Shown piece after piece: positions 35,015-47,364 of a DNA stretch of 64,000 nucleotides. Below the pieces are notes generated by a model. That model was given only the letters and a program-made list of their open reading frames with translations, was not told the origin of the DNA and did no database searches. The translations under genes were made by a program, and so were the position numbers. Numbering within the stretch: position 1 is the stretch's first letter; every line of letters starts with the position of its first letter. Source of the DNA: Aralia elata (lineage: Eukaryota; Streptophyta; Magnoliopsida; Apiales; Araliaceae); the NCBI GenBank assembly GCA_034770075.1, contig CM068386.1, forward strand, positions 45,855,990 to 45,919,989, in the 5' to 3' direction.

Positions 35015-35651
35015 AGCCATTCCAAAAATTTTTTTGCAGAGTTACTGACTTATAATGTATATCCTCCCCTGTTCCCAGACTTGCAAAACACACACCGTAA
35101 CACGTTTACTACCCACAGTTGGGATTCATAACACAAGCCGAGATTAACAAAATATGTATACCACACTGGTTTCACAGTCTGTAATTTAGCCCAACATTAT
35201 CACACCAAAAGAATACCAAGGTTTGAGCTTATAACTATACTGCCGACAGAACAATTTAAATACCAAAAATGAAGAACAGTTTTTTTTTCGTTCAAACATT
35301 TTAGCAACCACTTGGTGGGCATACAATCAAGCTGATAGAACACTATGGTCCTCCAGTATACAGAGTCCCAATCAATGCAACCCAATACAAGAAACAACAC
35401 CAAACAATCCAATACAATGTATAACATAAACCAGGCATAGAAGGAAAGGAAAAAAAATGAAAAATAAACAAGCCTAGCAGCTCACCGTTATACCCAGAGC
35501 TCTTGGTCGCTGTCCTTCTTCTTCTCCCAAAATAAGCAACGAAATTAGAGGGCATTCGCAGCAACTTCCCCGGTTCCCTCTCCTTTCTGCAATTTTCTAT
35601 TTTCCCTAATTTTGACTCAAGGAAAATCGGCAGCTTGGCTAATTGGGGCTT

Positions 35652-35663
35652 CAATTTATAGGG
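35652..35663 (-). promoter_or_regulatory. TATA box of Tekay LTR (right copy, the functional 5' LTR)
   Basis: Minus-strand CCCTATAAATTG; being in the 5' LTR, this is the copy that would drive gag-pol transcription. Confidence 0.6.
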
Positions 35664-37346
35664 CAGTGTTTGTCCAATCGCTGGGTAATACCCCTATCGT
35701 CCAACCAATATCCATCGGGTAGAGGGGAGCAGGCGACTGATCATTCATATCAAGCCCCATCATGCCCAGCTGTTCAGTCGGCCGACCCTCGCGCGGCGCC
35801 TTTCCCATCTGTCAGTCACTTGGAGCTTGCATCCCTTGGTCCGTTTGAAAATTGCTCGGTCGCCCAAGCCTTCACTAGTTCCTTCCGCCTTGAACCTCGA
35901 GTAGCCGTCGGTCGCTAGGCCCATCTCCCAATCCAACCCATCGGTCGTTCTCTGATGTCGCCGGCGCACGACATCTCCGTCTCTCTCTCCCGTTCCATCC
36001 GACTGCAACGCTAGGCCGTTAGGCTTTGATTACCCCTCTTCCTTCCTCCTGTTTCTATCTGATGCGAGGGCCTAGGGCTTACAATTGCTGCTTTGATCGG
36101 TTTAACCCTCCTCCCCCAAATGTTTTACCGATTGGGAAAATGGTTTGACCGGCAGAGAAAAAGAATGGGCTCAACCCGATAGGGTTGGGTCGGCTGAAAA
36201 AGGTGGCCCAATAAGAAAATAAAAGGAATTTGGGTCCAAATCAGAAATAAATAAAAAGAAATGGGCCAATCCGAATGAAAGAAGGGTGACCCAAATTAAA
36301 TTAACAATATTATATTCTAATATTTAAATTGAATAACTAATTCAATTAATTATTTAAAATATTTGTTTCAACAATAATTTCTCGTTCGAATTATTTAAAT
36401 CCGATAATAGTAAAATAAAATTATTTATTAATTTTTTCCCAATCTGCTTGCAAATCAATTCTTAGGGTTAACTCACTAATTTATTCGAACTATCAGTGAG
36501 CCCCTTTAATGCAAGAAAAATTATTGGACCATATGTTTATATAATTACATAATAATACTTACATGGGTCCAATTAAGTCCGTAAAATTAAATAAAAATGA
36601 ATCTCACATATCAAAATAAATTGATACAAGGTTCAGAATTTCCTGGACATTACATGGATGATGCTTGATCTCCTTGCTAGCCTTCTTCTCCTTCTTTCCT
36701 TCCTCTCCATCTGCGACCCTCTCCCTTCCTTCTTACTCTCTCTAACTTTCTTTTGCTCTAGCTAGTTTAATTGGCGAAATGAAAAGAAAACAAGCAAGTA
36801 TACTTACTTATGGTATTTATAAAAAGTCAAGACCAAGGGCAAAATGGTCTTTAACCATTACTAGGGAAGGGCAAGATGGTCTTTAAGACATCCCAAAGAA
36901 ATTTTCTCTATGGACACAATGGTCATAAGCAATTTTCTTTAAGGACAAAATTGTCATCTCACTATATTAGGAAACTTCTTAGAAATTTCCCTCAAGGACA
37001 CCAAGGTCATTAACAAATTTCTCTTGGGGCAAAATAGTCATTTCCCCATTATTAGGAAACTTTCTATCAATTTCCTTCTCGGGACTCGTTGGTCGTTAAT
37101 AATTTTCTATAAAGGCAAACTAGTCTTTTCACCATTTCAAGGAAATTTCCTAGCAATCATCACTTTTAATGGGGCCCGCCTCATGTGCTGGAAATTCAGC
37201 AGATTTCAGCCATGTGGGTCCCGCGTTTATTACCTTATTTTGCATGCTTAATCCCGTCTTTGACTATTTGACCTGAAAAAACAAATTTTCATGTTTATAG
37301 TCATTTCCTGTCGACGCTCCAAACGTCATGGAATTATACGTTTCTT

Positions 37347-38441
37347 CAAATTCATCTCCGAATTTCGAGTTTAACTTTTCTCCGTAAAAATCAACCATTA
37401 ATTTTGACCAAAAAGTTAATCCCGACACATTTTGTGTTTAGAGTCTATTTTGACTAATTTCGACGTTCCGGACTTAACCGAGCAGTCCGCATTTCCAAAT
37501 TCTATTCCGAACTTCAAATTGGAGTCTTGAACTATATAGTTCTCATATTGACATTTCCACGGCTATTCTTTTTTAAATCGCATACTCGCACATATTCATC
37601 AACACACGTATATATATACAATATACACCACATCCTTTACACATGAAAATTTTCGAAGAAAATTCCTTTTATTAACACATCCTTAGATGATCCTCTTAGT
37701 CATTATATTTTTCTCTCTTTTTAAGGATTCTTTCCCAGAACCACTATTACCATAACATTCTAATTGAGTTTACTTGCCACTTTCTCATAATCTTTTCATT
37801 GAACACTTAATCGAATTACCTTAACATAGGTATTAACTTACTATCTCTTTCATTTACTCTTTCCTCTCTAATTCATGGACGGAAATCTATTCTTAGCCAA
37901 AGTCCTGTCTGACTTGCTTTGGCTCATAATTACCTGCTTATTTTTAGGTATTAACATCTTCATCAGCATATCTCTTATACTCATACGTAACCTTTATTTT
38001 ATAACACTCTTTTATTTCCATCATTTTGATATAATACATCCTATCCTCATATAACCATAACATTTCATACATTCATCTCTTTATCTTTCATTTCGTATAA
38101 TTATCTCTTACCTCCTTTGCCATTCATATAATGTCTATTCTTTGTGTTTAATTTTCTTTATTCACGTTCAACCGTAGTAACTTGTACCTTATAATAAACT
38201 AATCGTCTATCGAGTCACTAAAATACCTTGTTTTAATGATTGATCTTCTAACCTCTCTTCACAACCTCTTTAGAGCCCCTTTGCACCAAAAGTCTCTCAA
38301 CCATATCTATTCCTCCCAACACGTAGATTAGATTAAAATATTTAATCATTCCTCCATTCCAAATCTAGGTTTTAAACTTTAACCTTTATTTAATTATTCA
38401 AGATCTTATTTATAAGTCTTATAAATATTCGGGATATCACA
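37347..38441 (-). repeat. LARD-2 LTR portion fused to Tekay LTR
   Basis: AT-rich, non-coding. The end (CTTATAAATATTCGGGATATCACA region) matches the LARD-1 LTR end near 8960-8981. There is no LTR start of its own; the left edge is the point where similarity to the Tekay left LTR stops. Confidence 0.6.
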
Positions 38442-40127
38442 TTCACCCCTTCTTCTAAGAATTTCGTCCTCGAAATTACAGCATATCAATCTTTACTCAT
38501 TCTATTTACCAAAATAGGTTTTTAATTTAACCTTTCTATAATCACATATGATTACCTTCTCAATTAATGAGTACCCTACTCTTTCCTCTTATGAGGACCT
38601 CTTCCATCATCACATCCTACAATGACTTCTTTCTAAGAAGTTCACACCTTTTAAACATTTAGGAGTCTTCACAATTGTTCAATAATTGTGAAGCATTATG
38701 AATAACTAGGAAATAAAATTTCCTTTCAAACCTTTCATATCATGTTGAGGGGTCATAAAGACCATAAACTTTTAACTAGGTTTAACAATATTGTCGCTGC
38801 AACTATATCTTAAAATATTCTTTACTAGGCATGTTTACAATCACAAAGAAGGTAAACTACCTCTAGAAGTACGTTAGGTGATCAGCCTATCGTACCACTA
38901 TGTCGTGCACAACGTATTATTTTATACCTTCGGAACCTTACAGTTCGAATTAATAATGTATACCTTCGAAACATTACAGTCCAAATTAATAATTTATACC
39001 TTCGAAACATTACAGTCCGAATTAATAAACCCCCTTATCAGGGTTGTTCAACTTAGTTTTAACATAAGAGTCCGCACCAATACAATTTGGTTTGGCATAA
39101 ATTCTCAAAGAATGCTTGAATTTCAAAAACATATTCCAACATTCGTCTAGCCAAATCAAATAGCTTAGACTTATACTAATAATTCGGACATCAATCAAAA
39201 CATTTGTTTAGCCAATTCAATTGGCATTCTCTTATCTTTAAATAGTTCAAAATACTGAAAATCATTTTATGACGTCATGATACCGCACCGTCTGGACAGT
39301 ACGTTGAGGATTCCGTCATTTTATGACTTTGTCATACTACAACATACCATAGTGGGTTGACGATTCTATGATCACATTCACACTAGGTTAAACTGCATTG
39401 GTGACTCCATCATCTGTCATATCTACACCATGTTCAATGATGCATTGATGACTATGTAAAATACATTTTCATATTTTTTTTATTTTTATTTTTTTCAAAT
39501 CATTTTTGTCGAGCTCAAATAATTAGCATAGACATATGAATAATAGAACTTTTAAAACTTATTGGTTCAATAATCTGATCCAATATTTTTCAAAAATGTT
39601 CATATCAGCACGATGTCAATAAATTTTTGAAATCTAGCATAGCTAAAAGATTTGGAATATCCATTTTTTCCCTTTATTAACTTCAAATTTCTCCATTCTA
39701 TATCACTTTAATAATTCTCTTTGTTTCCAATCCGACTAATGCTTATCATTTTCTAAAAAAATTTAATTCTCCCTCTATTTCTTTTCTCTTCTGGTCTATG
39801 TCTCTATACCCCAAACACAGTTCATCGAACTTACCACACATTATGAGTTCAGGAACTTACCATAATAATATGAGTTTAAGAACTTGTCCTAATAATATGT
39901 AGTTCAAGAACTAATCAAGAATTGTCCATACGCCCAGGGGCTCAAAAACCTACCATACAATTATGAGTCATAAACTTACCATAAGTATGAGTTTCAGAAC
40001 TCGCACCTATTTTTAATATTCTCTACTATCAAATTTACATATGAGAAAATAATCACCTTCTTGCCATACATATAACCAATAGCGCGACACCAACATTTCA
40101 ACGATTATCAATGTAGTGAACTAAGTG
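38442..40127 (-). other. LARD-2 internal region, non-coding
   Basis: Starts with a polypurine tract next to the LTR and contains 'ATTTCGTCCTCGAAATTAC', homologous to 'ATTCCGTCCTCAGAATTTC' beside the Tekay LTR. A triplicated phrase ACCTTCGAAACATTACAGTC with TCGAATTAATAA lies at about 38925-39025. No gag or pol homology; the 90-codon frame at 38878 is that repeat translated. Confidence 0.6.
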
Positions 40128-41624
40128 TGTTGTTTCTCAGAGGCACTTAAAAATCTAGAAGGGGGGTTGAATAGATCCGTAATATATTTTTCTTTTAAAA
40201 ATCTTGTTTAAGGTATTACCTAATAGTTATTGATCAAAGATATTTAGCACAACGGAGTATATATATATTTGAAGACTATCCCCTTAAATATAACTTTTAG
40301 ATCTCAGTTCTTAGTCTTGATCTTCGAATCCTAATCACAGATAATAACGCACACAAGATATAAGACAGGAAAGTAAATAACACAAGGAGATTATTAAGTG
40401 GTTCGGAGACTGAACAACTCCTACTCCACTCTTCTACTTTAACAAGTAGGAATTTCACTATTAATTCGAACACTCTGATAAGGACACTCTTACTCTCTTC
40501 AAGTCCAACAGATTTGGATATTTTAGTCACTACGACAAGGACAATAAGACCTCTTCAAGTCTAGCAGACTTGGAACAATACAGTACACTAAGTACTCCTC
40601 AAGCCCAACAGACTTGGAATCTTTGTGGTCACTAAGACCAGAACGAACTGTTGTATGAATGATGTTGAGAGGTGCGGCTAAGTTGGCGTTAAGCTTCTCT
40701 TTACAAGTCCTTAGCAGCTTGAAATAGAAATTCAGATCGTAGAGTGAGTTCTTCTTTTCTTTTTGGCAGAGTTTCTTTTCTCTTTTTTTTCTTTATAGTT
40801 CGTTGTTTTTGATTTGGATCTCTTTACTAACTTATAGTTTGCTTGAATTTCTTTCCGTTGCTAGGTTTTCGTTGTAGCATTTAATGCTTCAGATATTCTG
40901 AGATACTTGGTGTGGTCATTTTGAGTTTAGGTGTCATCTTTCTGTTGTCTAGCATGTCACATCAGCCTGCAATTTCACCTACCACTTTGACCCGTCACTT
41001 TTCAGCAAACTATCTGTTAGATACATCCTTTTGAACTTCGATTTCACCCAAGGATGTTTGGTGTGTATTGGGATTATCAACTAGTGGTCCTTCTATGTCA
41101 GTCTGTCAAGGTTGATTGCTCTACGATCATGAGAGTTCGTAGTGTTTGTTCTACGATCTGAAGATGGCTTTATGATGTGCCTTGAATTCTACGAATGGAA
41201 TCTATTTTATGATTCTGGGTGCTCTACAGTTTGACTTTTGCCTTGTAATTCCTAAAGCACTCTACGTTTAGTCTTTGCCAAGTGAGCTCTACTTTGCTTT
41301 ACGACAGGTGTAACAGCTCTACGATTTGTCCAAAGCTTTACAATAGATATAATAGCTCTGCGATTTGTCCGAAGCTTTACGGTAGGAGAGTTAAGTCTGT
41401 GATCTGACATATTTTCTTTACAACTTAACAGACTAACTTTATATATTTCAAGCCTATTGACTATGCATCATATCAACTCAAAGAGATCAACGTAACAAGT
41501 TTGATCTTTTAACTCTAACTCCTTATACATTGAATCATTAAGAAGGACTTTACAAAACTTGCTGATACAAATATTAAGGACTTTATCATCAAATCAAATC
41601 ATGTAAACCATGTAGACTTCAACA
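40128..41624 (-). repeat. SIRE-B 3' LTR
   Basis: The + strand runs from TGTTGTTTCTCAGAGGC to GTAGACTTCAACA (1497 bp). In element sense it begins TGTTGAAGTC right after a polypurine tract and ends with CAACCCCCCTTCTAG plus about 25 bp. It carries many degenerate CTCTACGA / TTTACGA words at 41119-41385. A (TA)n tract lies near 40259. Confidence 0.8.
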
Positions 41625-41640
41625 ATCTCCTCCTATTTGA
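41625..41640 (-). promoter_or_regulatory. SIRE-B polypurine tract
   Basis: Minus-strand CAAATAGGAGGAGAT abuts the LTR start, in the usual 'GTCATCATCAAA' SIRE context. It is less G-rich than SIRE-A's tract. Confidence 0.65.
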
Positions 41641-41814
41641 TGATGACAAAACCAGCAGTTTCATATGATAATTTTAAAATGCATTGCTTAAAATATAAAT
41701 ATGAGTTAAAATACAGTAAGTCTTGCTAGATCAGAAGAATGAATTTATTGAAGATTAAAGGATTTTACACGATTCGTCAGATTTACAACCATTCTAGCAG
41801 ATAAGAGATAAAAT

Positions 41815-44800
41815 GAGCTTGCTATTTCCTTCTTTTTCTTGGCTTTTCCAAAGCAAGGCATTTCTTCTCAGCTTCCACTCTGCGATCATAAGCCTCTCTT
41901 TCCTCAACAGCTTTTTTTCTTATTTCCTCAATGGAATCTCGTGGACCAAGATTAGGAGTGAATGAAGAGAATGTCCTTTCTTCTCTTACACGATGAGTTC
42001 CTTGAAGATTTCTGTTTAGATAGGCCGGATCTCTAGATGGAATTCTTATGCCAGTTGGTGTTACTGCACTTGATTATTCATGTTCTATTGGTAGAGCTTG
42101 AAGATATTTCTAATCTTCTTTCTTATCTCCCTGTTTTCCTTTCTCCCTCTGCCTCCCCCTGTTTCCCTGACTTCCCTTGTCTTCCTATTTTCCCTTATCT
42201 CCCTGTCTGAACTTCTCCCCCTTTTTGTCATCATTCACCCGTGTAAGATACTGAACGGAGTCGACTAGCTCTTGTATTTAGGAGGAGTTCATGACAATGT
42301 CAGCTCGAATTTTGCGTTGACGATCAACAACATGATCATTTTGCTGAGTAACTAAGGCAATGGTACTATTGGCATACAGTTCCATCTCATGTTTAAATGA
42401 GGATAAGCAAGAGCTGAGTTCAAAGACCTTAATGGTCAGAGAGTTAATGGATTGTGCATTCTGCTGCTGAAGATTTAGCACAACTTGCTTTTAGTCGTCA
42501 AGAACTTTGAGAAATATTTTGTCGCGATCATGAAGACGACCAGACATTTCCTTAAACATGGATTTTAATTGCTTATTAAGCTCTTTTCCTAAGTCGCCAG
42601 GTAGATGACCGACGGTAGTAGCGATGGCGTCCATTTGATGACGAAGCTCAATTGAGTTTTGCTAAAGTTTATCCTCGATATCACGAGACATAGTACTTGT
42701 CAGATCAGTCAATTATGCAGTAGTGGGGATAACTTCCAGACATTTTAAGATGCGATTAAATGGGAGCTCAGGACTGTCTTTAGAGCCTTGGGATAGATTA
42801 AGGAGCGCAAGAGGGAGATCGAAAAACTCCTTCTTAGAAGAGGAAGGAATATTTGAGGGGATAGATGAAGTGGACTTTTGTTTGATAGGCGATGATTTAG
42901 GAGAGACAAGAATGAATGATTTGGACTTGTCGGATGGAGCTGTGTAAGAATCTACAACTGGAGAGGAGAATGGAGAGGAGGTATCTGAGGGAACTGGTGA
43001 TTGGTTAGGTGTGGTGAGAAAGCTGGATACTTCAATAGGAGAGGGAGAATTAATATGAATGTGTATAGGATGATGTGTAGGAGAGGTAGAAGGATGAGCA
43101 TAAATCATAGGGTTTTGAGACTCTACGATCGGAAAGTACAATGTTTGTTCATCAGACTTAGAGTGTGGAAGCTCTACGACTGGAGGACTCGAGAGTTTGA
43201 CATCAATCATAGGGTTCTGAGACTCTACGATTGGAAAGCTCATTATTTATTCTACAGGTGAAGATTCAATTTGTGGAGGAGGAGACCATACAATTTGGGG
43301 ACGATTTGGAACTTCAGCAAGGTTGGATGTTGCAACCAAAGGTTCGGACACTTGACCGATAGACTCTTCAAGACCTTTGTCCCAGTTATATGAAGGAAAA
43401 GCACAATTTAGAAATATGGAGGGGACAAAATATACTTTTTGTGGCATAGGAGAGGGATTGAATGGCTCAAAGCATAGCAGCTTAGTGGCATACACAAGAA
43501 CCCTTGGGAAATTCTGAGCCACCAGCTTCAGATTGGGATAACGAGAGTAACTCCATCGAATGAAGCTTTGGTCTCTTAAACTGATAGCCTTCAAGAGTGG
43601 CAGTAGTGGCAGAAAGTAGATCATTTGATCACTATCAGGATCAGGATCGTAGAGAGTGGTGCTACGATCCATTTCCACATCAAGGAAACCGTCCAAGAGC
43701 TCATTTGCACTCATTAAGACTAACTGCATTCGTCCTTCTCCGGATCCTATCCACTTATCAGGGAGAGTAACATTAGGATCTTCATATGTTTTAAGTACAA
43801 TACGCCTTCGGATCCCTTGAGATGTAGAAGGAATGGAGGGAGGAGGAACTGAAAGTCTAATAGGTTGTTCCCCCTCAGATGAGGGATCATCTAGCTTTAC
43901 GATTGAAGGATCAAATTCCTTATTGACGTCATTTATAACTGTCTCAATAACCTGAGCCACACGTTAAGATGTGTCTGATGAATGCAACGATCGTTGAGTA
44001 GAGTCTTCCTTGTGCTTAATCCTCATTTCTTCCCTTTTTCTCTTATCTTCTATTTTCTTTTACTTCTCTTCTTCTTTTCTTGAGGCTCAGGGCTCAATTC
44101 CTTTACAACCAATTCTTCATTTTCTTAGGATTCAGGGGTAGAAACCATCATGGCCAGATCAACTTCTTCACTTGGCTTAGGAACGTCATCCTTCGTGGCC
44201 ATCTCATTAGTGGGCCTTGGCTCAGACACAGAACCCGTCTCTATTATTGTTTGAACATCACTCTGCAGTTCAGGTATAGATACCTTCTTAACATAATCAA
44301 CTTGTGTATTTGTTTCAGAGGAAGATCTGCATTTCCCTTTATTCTTCCTTGTGAGTTCAGGTACTTTGTCATCTTCCTCCTTTTCTTCTTCTTCATGCTC
44401 TATGATTGGAGTAGGCATGGATTCTCTTGCTTGTTCTATAAGTTAAACAGAGGCCTTCCTCCGTCGAGGTTTCCTCTTCTTCTTTGGAATTATTTTTGAC
44501 AGAGGTGTGTTGACATCCTCTTCTTCCTTTTCTCTTTGCTCTGACTTTGTGGGACTATTCAGAGGTTTCTTAGAGATTGCTAGTGCTTTTCTTTCAGCCT
44601 TCTTCTTCTTCTGGGCTGGTTGATCAGTCGTAGAATCTGGAACAATGTGAGCTTCAAGAGCAACAGATCCTTGAGATACTTCTTCATCAATGATACCCAC
44701 TTTTCTTTTTCCTTTACCTTTTATGGGCTTCTGGACCTCATTGATTGTTCTCTCACTTCCTCCTTCTAATTGTTTTGACTTTAAGTTCTCCACTAGATTT

Positions 44801-45509
44801 CTTTTCCAGTTATCAAATAATCTTGGAGTAATCTTTTTGTTGGCACTGATAGGCTGCCCTTCATTATTAGAGAATCTATTCTTCAACCTCTTCCTCAGAA
44901 TTATATTATCAATCTCCCATGAAACATTTTTGGAGCAGGTTTACCAGTGCCTTCTTCTTGTTGTAGTCTTCAAATCCATTTTCCCAACCAGTTTAGAAGG
45001 ATGGCACCAAAGTTCATTTTCTTCTTTTGAATGATGGTTGTCATGAACTTCAACTGTAGTTCACTTATTGAATCATAGGCAGTATCTTTGCAGATGATAC
45101 ACTTGCCCACTATCTCTACGAGAAACTAATATTCTTGGGAAAACTCTTTCTTCTTGAGTCCCTTGAGCTGGGGATTCTTCTTATGACCCATTTCCTTTAA
45201 TCCTTCCTTCATATCAATCTCGTCAAGAGAAGTAATACCTTGACTGATAAACCCTAAGTTAAGATTGATTTCCGTAATTCCCATCTGTAGCGTTACTGCT
45301 TTTACTGTGGCGGTCAGAATCTCATTAGCATACATAGCATTCAGATAGAATTCCTTGATAAGTTCTATATCGATTGGAGTGATGGCTTCTAGACATTTGG
45401 AGAAACCAGCCTCCTGCACCAGCTTGATCACAACCCTGAACTTCTTCTATTGTGCAATGAACTAATCGGAACATAGTTGAGTACCGGTTATGATTTGGAG
45501 ATCTGCCAT
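41815..45509 (-). pseudogene. SIRE-B third ORF ('env-like'), heavily broken
   Basis: ATG at 45509 (MADLQIITGTQ) opens a frame with two early stops, continuing at 45431-45126. That part contains IELIKEFYLNAM and TVKAVTLQMGI, resembling the FYxN / VxG core motifs of the other third ORFs here. The reading continues in shifted frames: 44886-44443 is very basic (KKKKAERKA; KKKRKPRRRK), 43960-43247 includes a conserved-looking block (LPDKWIGSGEGRMQLVLMS), 43243-42713 has repeats of PIVESQNPMI, and 42481-42278 looks coiled-coil. At least several frameshifts and stops are needed. No membrane segment found; function unknown. The 3' end is approximate. Confidence 0.6.
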
Positions 45510-46037
45510 TTTGATTTGATTTGGACTGAAAGATTATAAAGATGTTTAAGCTTTTTGATAGTTTGAGGGTTAAGGCAAAATAGAGAGACTATGAACTCAG
45601 AAAATGAAGAAATCCTAAGGGTCATAGGGAAATTTGAAATGATTTTAATATTACTTCACTCTTATTTTCCTGAGTGGGCGACGTGGCATAAGATAATTGG
45701 TTGCACGTCACTTATTGTACTGCATTTTTACAGCTGCATAGCAGCAACTTCCTTGCTTTACTTGAGCGTGAATGGTACGCGCTTTAGTGTAAAACCGCTT
45801 TAAATTTATCTTTCGTAGAGTGATTTTGGTTAACTCTACGAAATTTCTTTTAAACTCAGCAATCCTTCCGATGATCTATGATCTGCTTTTGACTCTATGA
45901 GAACTTCTCATTTCTTCCCTGCACTGGTTAGTCCTCTTCTGAAACATGACATAAGGATGCATGTTAAGCATACTTAACTCACTTAATAATTTATTGAATC
46001 TAGATTCATCTAGAGGTTTAGTAAACACATCTGCTAA
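45510..46037 (-). other. SIRE-B spacer and tail of RNase H
   Basis: From 46037 down to about 45950 the minus strand still encodes the RNase H tail (LADVFTKPLDESRF) beyond a TAG. The rest is non-coding and includes an inverted TTCGTAGAG / CTCTACGAA pair at 45816-45842. Confidence 0.6.
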
Positions 46038-46931
46038 CTAATTTTCAGTAGAAATAAAGTGCAGAGATATATTCTTGTTTTGCACATGATCTCTAATAAA
46101 GTGATATCTGATGCCTATATGCTTAGTTCTGAAATGCATAACAGGATTATGAGTAATGGAGATTGCACTAGTGTTATCAAAAAATATGGGAATAGACTTG
46201 AGTTCAAACCCATAGTCAGCTAGCTGGTTCTTCATCCATAAGATTTGAGCGCAACAACTCCCAGCAGTGATATATTCAGCCTCTACAGTAGAGGTTGAGA
46301 CTGAGTTCTGCTTCTTACTGAACCATGAAACAAGTCTGTTGCCTAGAAATTGACACGTTCCACTAGAACTTTTCTTGTCAATTTTACATCCTGCAAAGTC
46401 TACATCAGAATATCCCATTAGATCAAAGAGAGACGCCTTGGGGTACCACAATCCCAAATATGGAGTGCCCTTGAGATATCTGAAAATTCTTTTGACAACT
46501 ATAAGGTGAGATTCCTTAAGATTAGCTTGAAATCTAGCACAAACACAAGTAGAGAACATAATATCTGACCTACTAGCAGTTAAGTATAGAAGAGACCCAA
46601 TCATACCTTTGTATTGACTAATCTCAATACTATTACCATTCTCATCTTTGTCAAGTTTAGTAATAGAAGTCATAGGGGTCTTCATGGGAGTAGCTGATTC
46701 CATGCTATATTTCTTAAGCAAATCCTTGATGTACTTGGCTTGGTTTATGAAGATTCCTTCATTAGTCTGTTTCACTTGGAGTCCGAGAAAATAATTCAGC
46801 TCACCCATCATACTCATTTTGAACTTGTTCTTCATTAACTTAGCAAATCTTTTACATAAAGTTTCGTCAGTAGAACCAAAAATAATATCATCTACATAGA
46901 TTTGTACTAATAATATTTTATTTTTGTGCTT
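46038..46931 (-). pseudogene. pol: SIRE-B reverse transcriptase C-terminus and RNase H
   Basis: From the Athila junction at 46931 the minus strand encodes IYVDDIIFGS (catalytic YVDD near 46890). From Met 46835 it has MSMMGELNYFLGLQVKQT, then RNase H with MGYSDVDFAGC, VSTSTVEAEYI and RTKHIGIRYHFIRD. A TAG at 46040-46038 replaces an expected Gln. The part N-terminal to YVDD lies at 58622-59205 on the far side of Athila-2. Confidence 0.9.
46927..46931. repeat. Target-site duplication, left (TGCTT)
   Basis: TGCTT directly precedes TGATGAG, the Athila-2 LTR start; its match is at 58622-58626. A 5-bp duplication is normal for Ty3 integrases. Confidence 0.9.
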
Positions 46932-47127
46932 TGATGAGTAGGTTTTATACCTACGAATCGGATGCCAATGAACGTGAATTATTGCTTATTTCTATGGTAT
47001 ATAGCTACTTTTCATGCATTTTTATGTGTTTTTGTAGGTTGCGCGTGTTGGGATTGAGTTTGGCGAGAATTGGTGGGATTGTGCTATTACAGTAGCTGAG
47101 TTGCTGATATTGCAGAGTAGCAGGGCA

Positions 47128-47253
47128 GCGCGGCCGCGCCCAAAATGAACTAGGGTGCAGCGCGGCCGCGCCTGACTTCAGACATAGAAAACAAATTGTT
47201 GTCAGGGTAGCACGACCGTGCGCCTTTCAAGCTTAATCCAGGCGCGGCCGCGC
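47128..47253 (+). repeat. Two pairs of GCGCGGCCGCGC palindromes, 32-bp spacing (5' LTR)
   Basis: Copies at 47128, 47160, 47210 (degenerate, GCACGACCGTGC) and 47242. Starts are 32 bp apart within each pair, and pairs are 82 bp apart. The copy at 47210 keeps its outer stem because changes at positions 3 and 10 compensate each other. Confidence 0.95.
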
Positions 47254-47354
47254 CGGTTCGAGTGAGGGCAAATTCGACTTTTTAGATGTTTTGATTGGTT
47301 TTGATTTGAACTTGGTTTTGAAACTTTGTAATTAATTAGGGGTTTTATCAGATA

Positions 47355-47364
47355 CTATAAATAG
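47355..47364 (+). promoter_or_regulatory. Athila-2 LTR TATA box
   Basis: CTATAAATAG, a strong plant TATA box; the 3' LTR copy is at 57645-57654. Start of transcription about 30 bp downstream is inferred. Confidence 0.75.

Larger units (their letters stand above)
21813..37346 (-). mobile_element. Tekay-type Ty3 chromovirus with 4.7-kb LTRs
   Basis: LTRs at 21813-26560 and 32612-37346 are about 99% identical by eye and flank a minus-strand internal region: tRNA-Met primer site (32608-32597), upstream ORF (32366-31542), gag (31132), zinc knuckles, protease, RT, RNase H, integrase and a C-terminal chromodomain (26608), then a polypurine tract at 26575-26561. The chromodomain marks a chromovirus; the SYEEIPVQILDR..SVKVLWRNH form is the Tekay/Del type. 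gag-pol carries several stops and one frameshift, so the copy is defective. The right LTR lacks the terminal 20 bp of the left one and runs into LARD-like LTR sequence. Confidence 0.88.
32612..37346 (-). repeat. Tekay 5' LTR (right copy), terminus replaced
   Basis: The + strand starts TGTGATGCCCCC and is nearly identical to 21813-26540 up to ACGTTTCTTC at about 37347. There the left copy continues with a 20-bp terminus, while this copy continues into LARD-like LTR sequence. It contains the AT array (34110-34945), the tRNA-like arm (34990-35014), the TATA box (35652-35663, minus) and the 86-bp tandem repeat. No target duplication can be identified. Confidence 0.8.
37347..40127 (-). mobile_element. 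LARD-like element fragment (LARD-2)
   Basis: LTR-like DNA (37347-38441) ends GGGATATCACA, followed by a polypurine tract (minus strand, 38442-38460) and non-coding internal DNA to 40127, where SIRE-B's LTR interrupts it. Internal 39633-40127 aligns with 4067-4530 of LARD-1. In minus orientation this is the 3' half of the element; its LTR is fused to the Tekay LTR. Confidence 0.65.

Noticed and set aside
44080..44499. 139-codon plus-strand frame
   Set aside because: It is antisense to the SIRE-B third ORF with no recognisable domain; a shadow frame.
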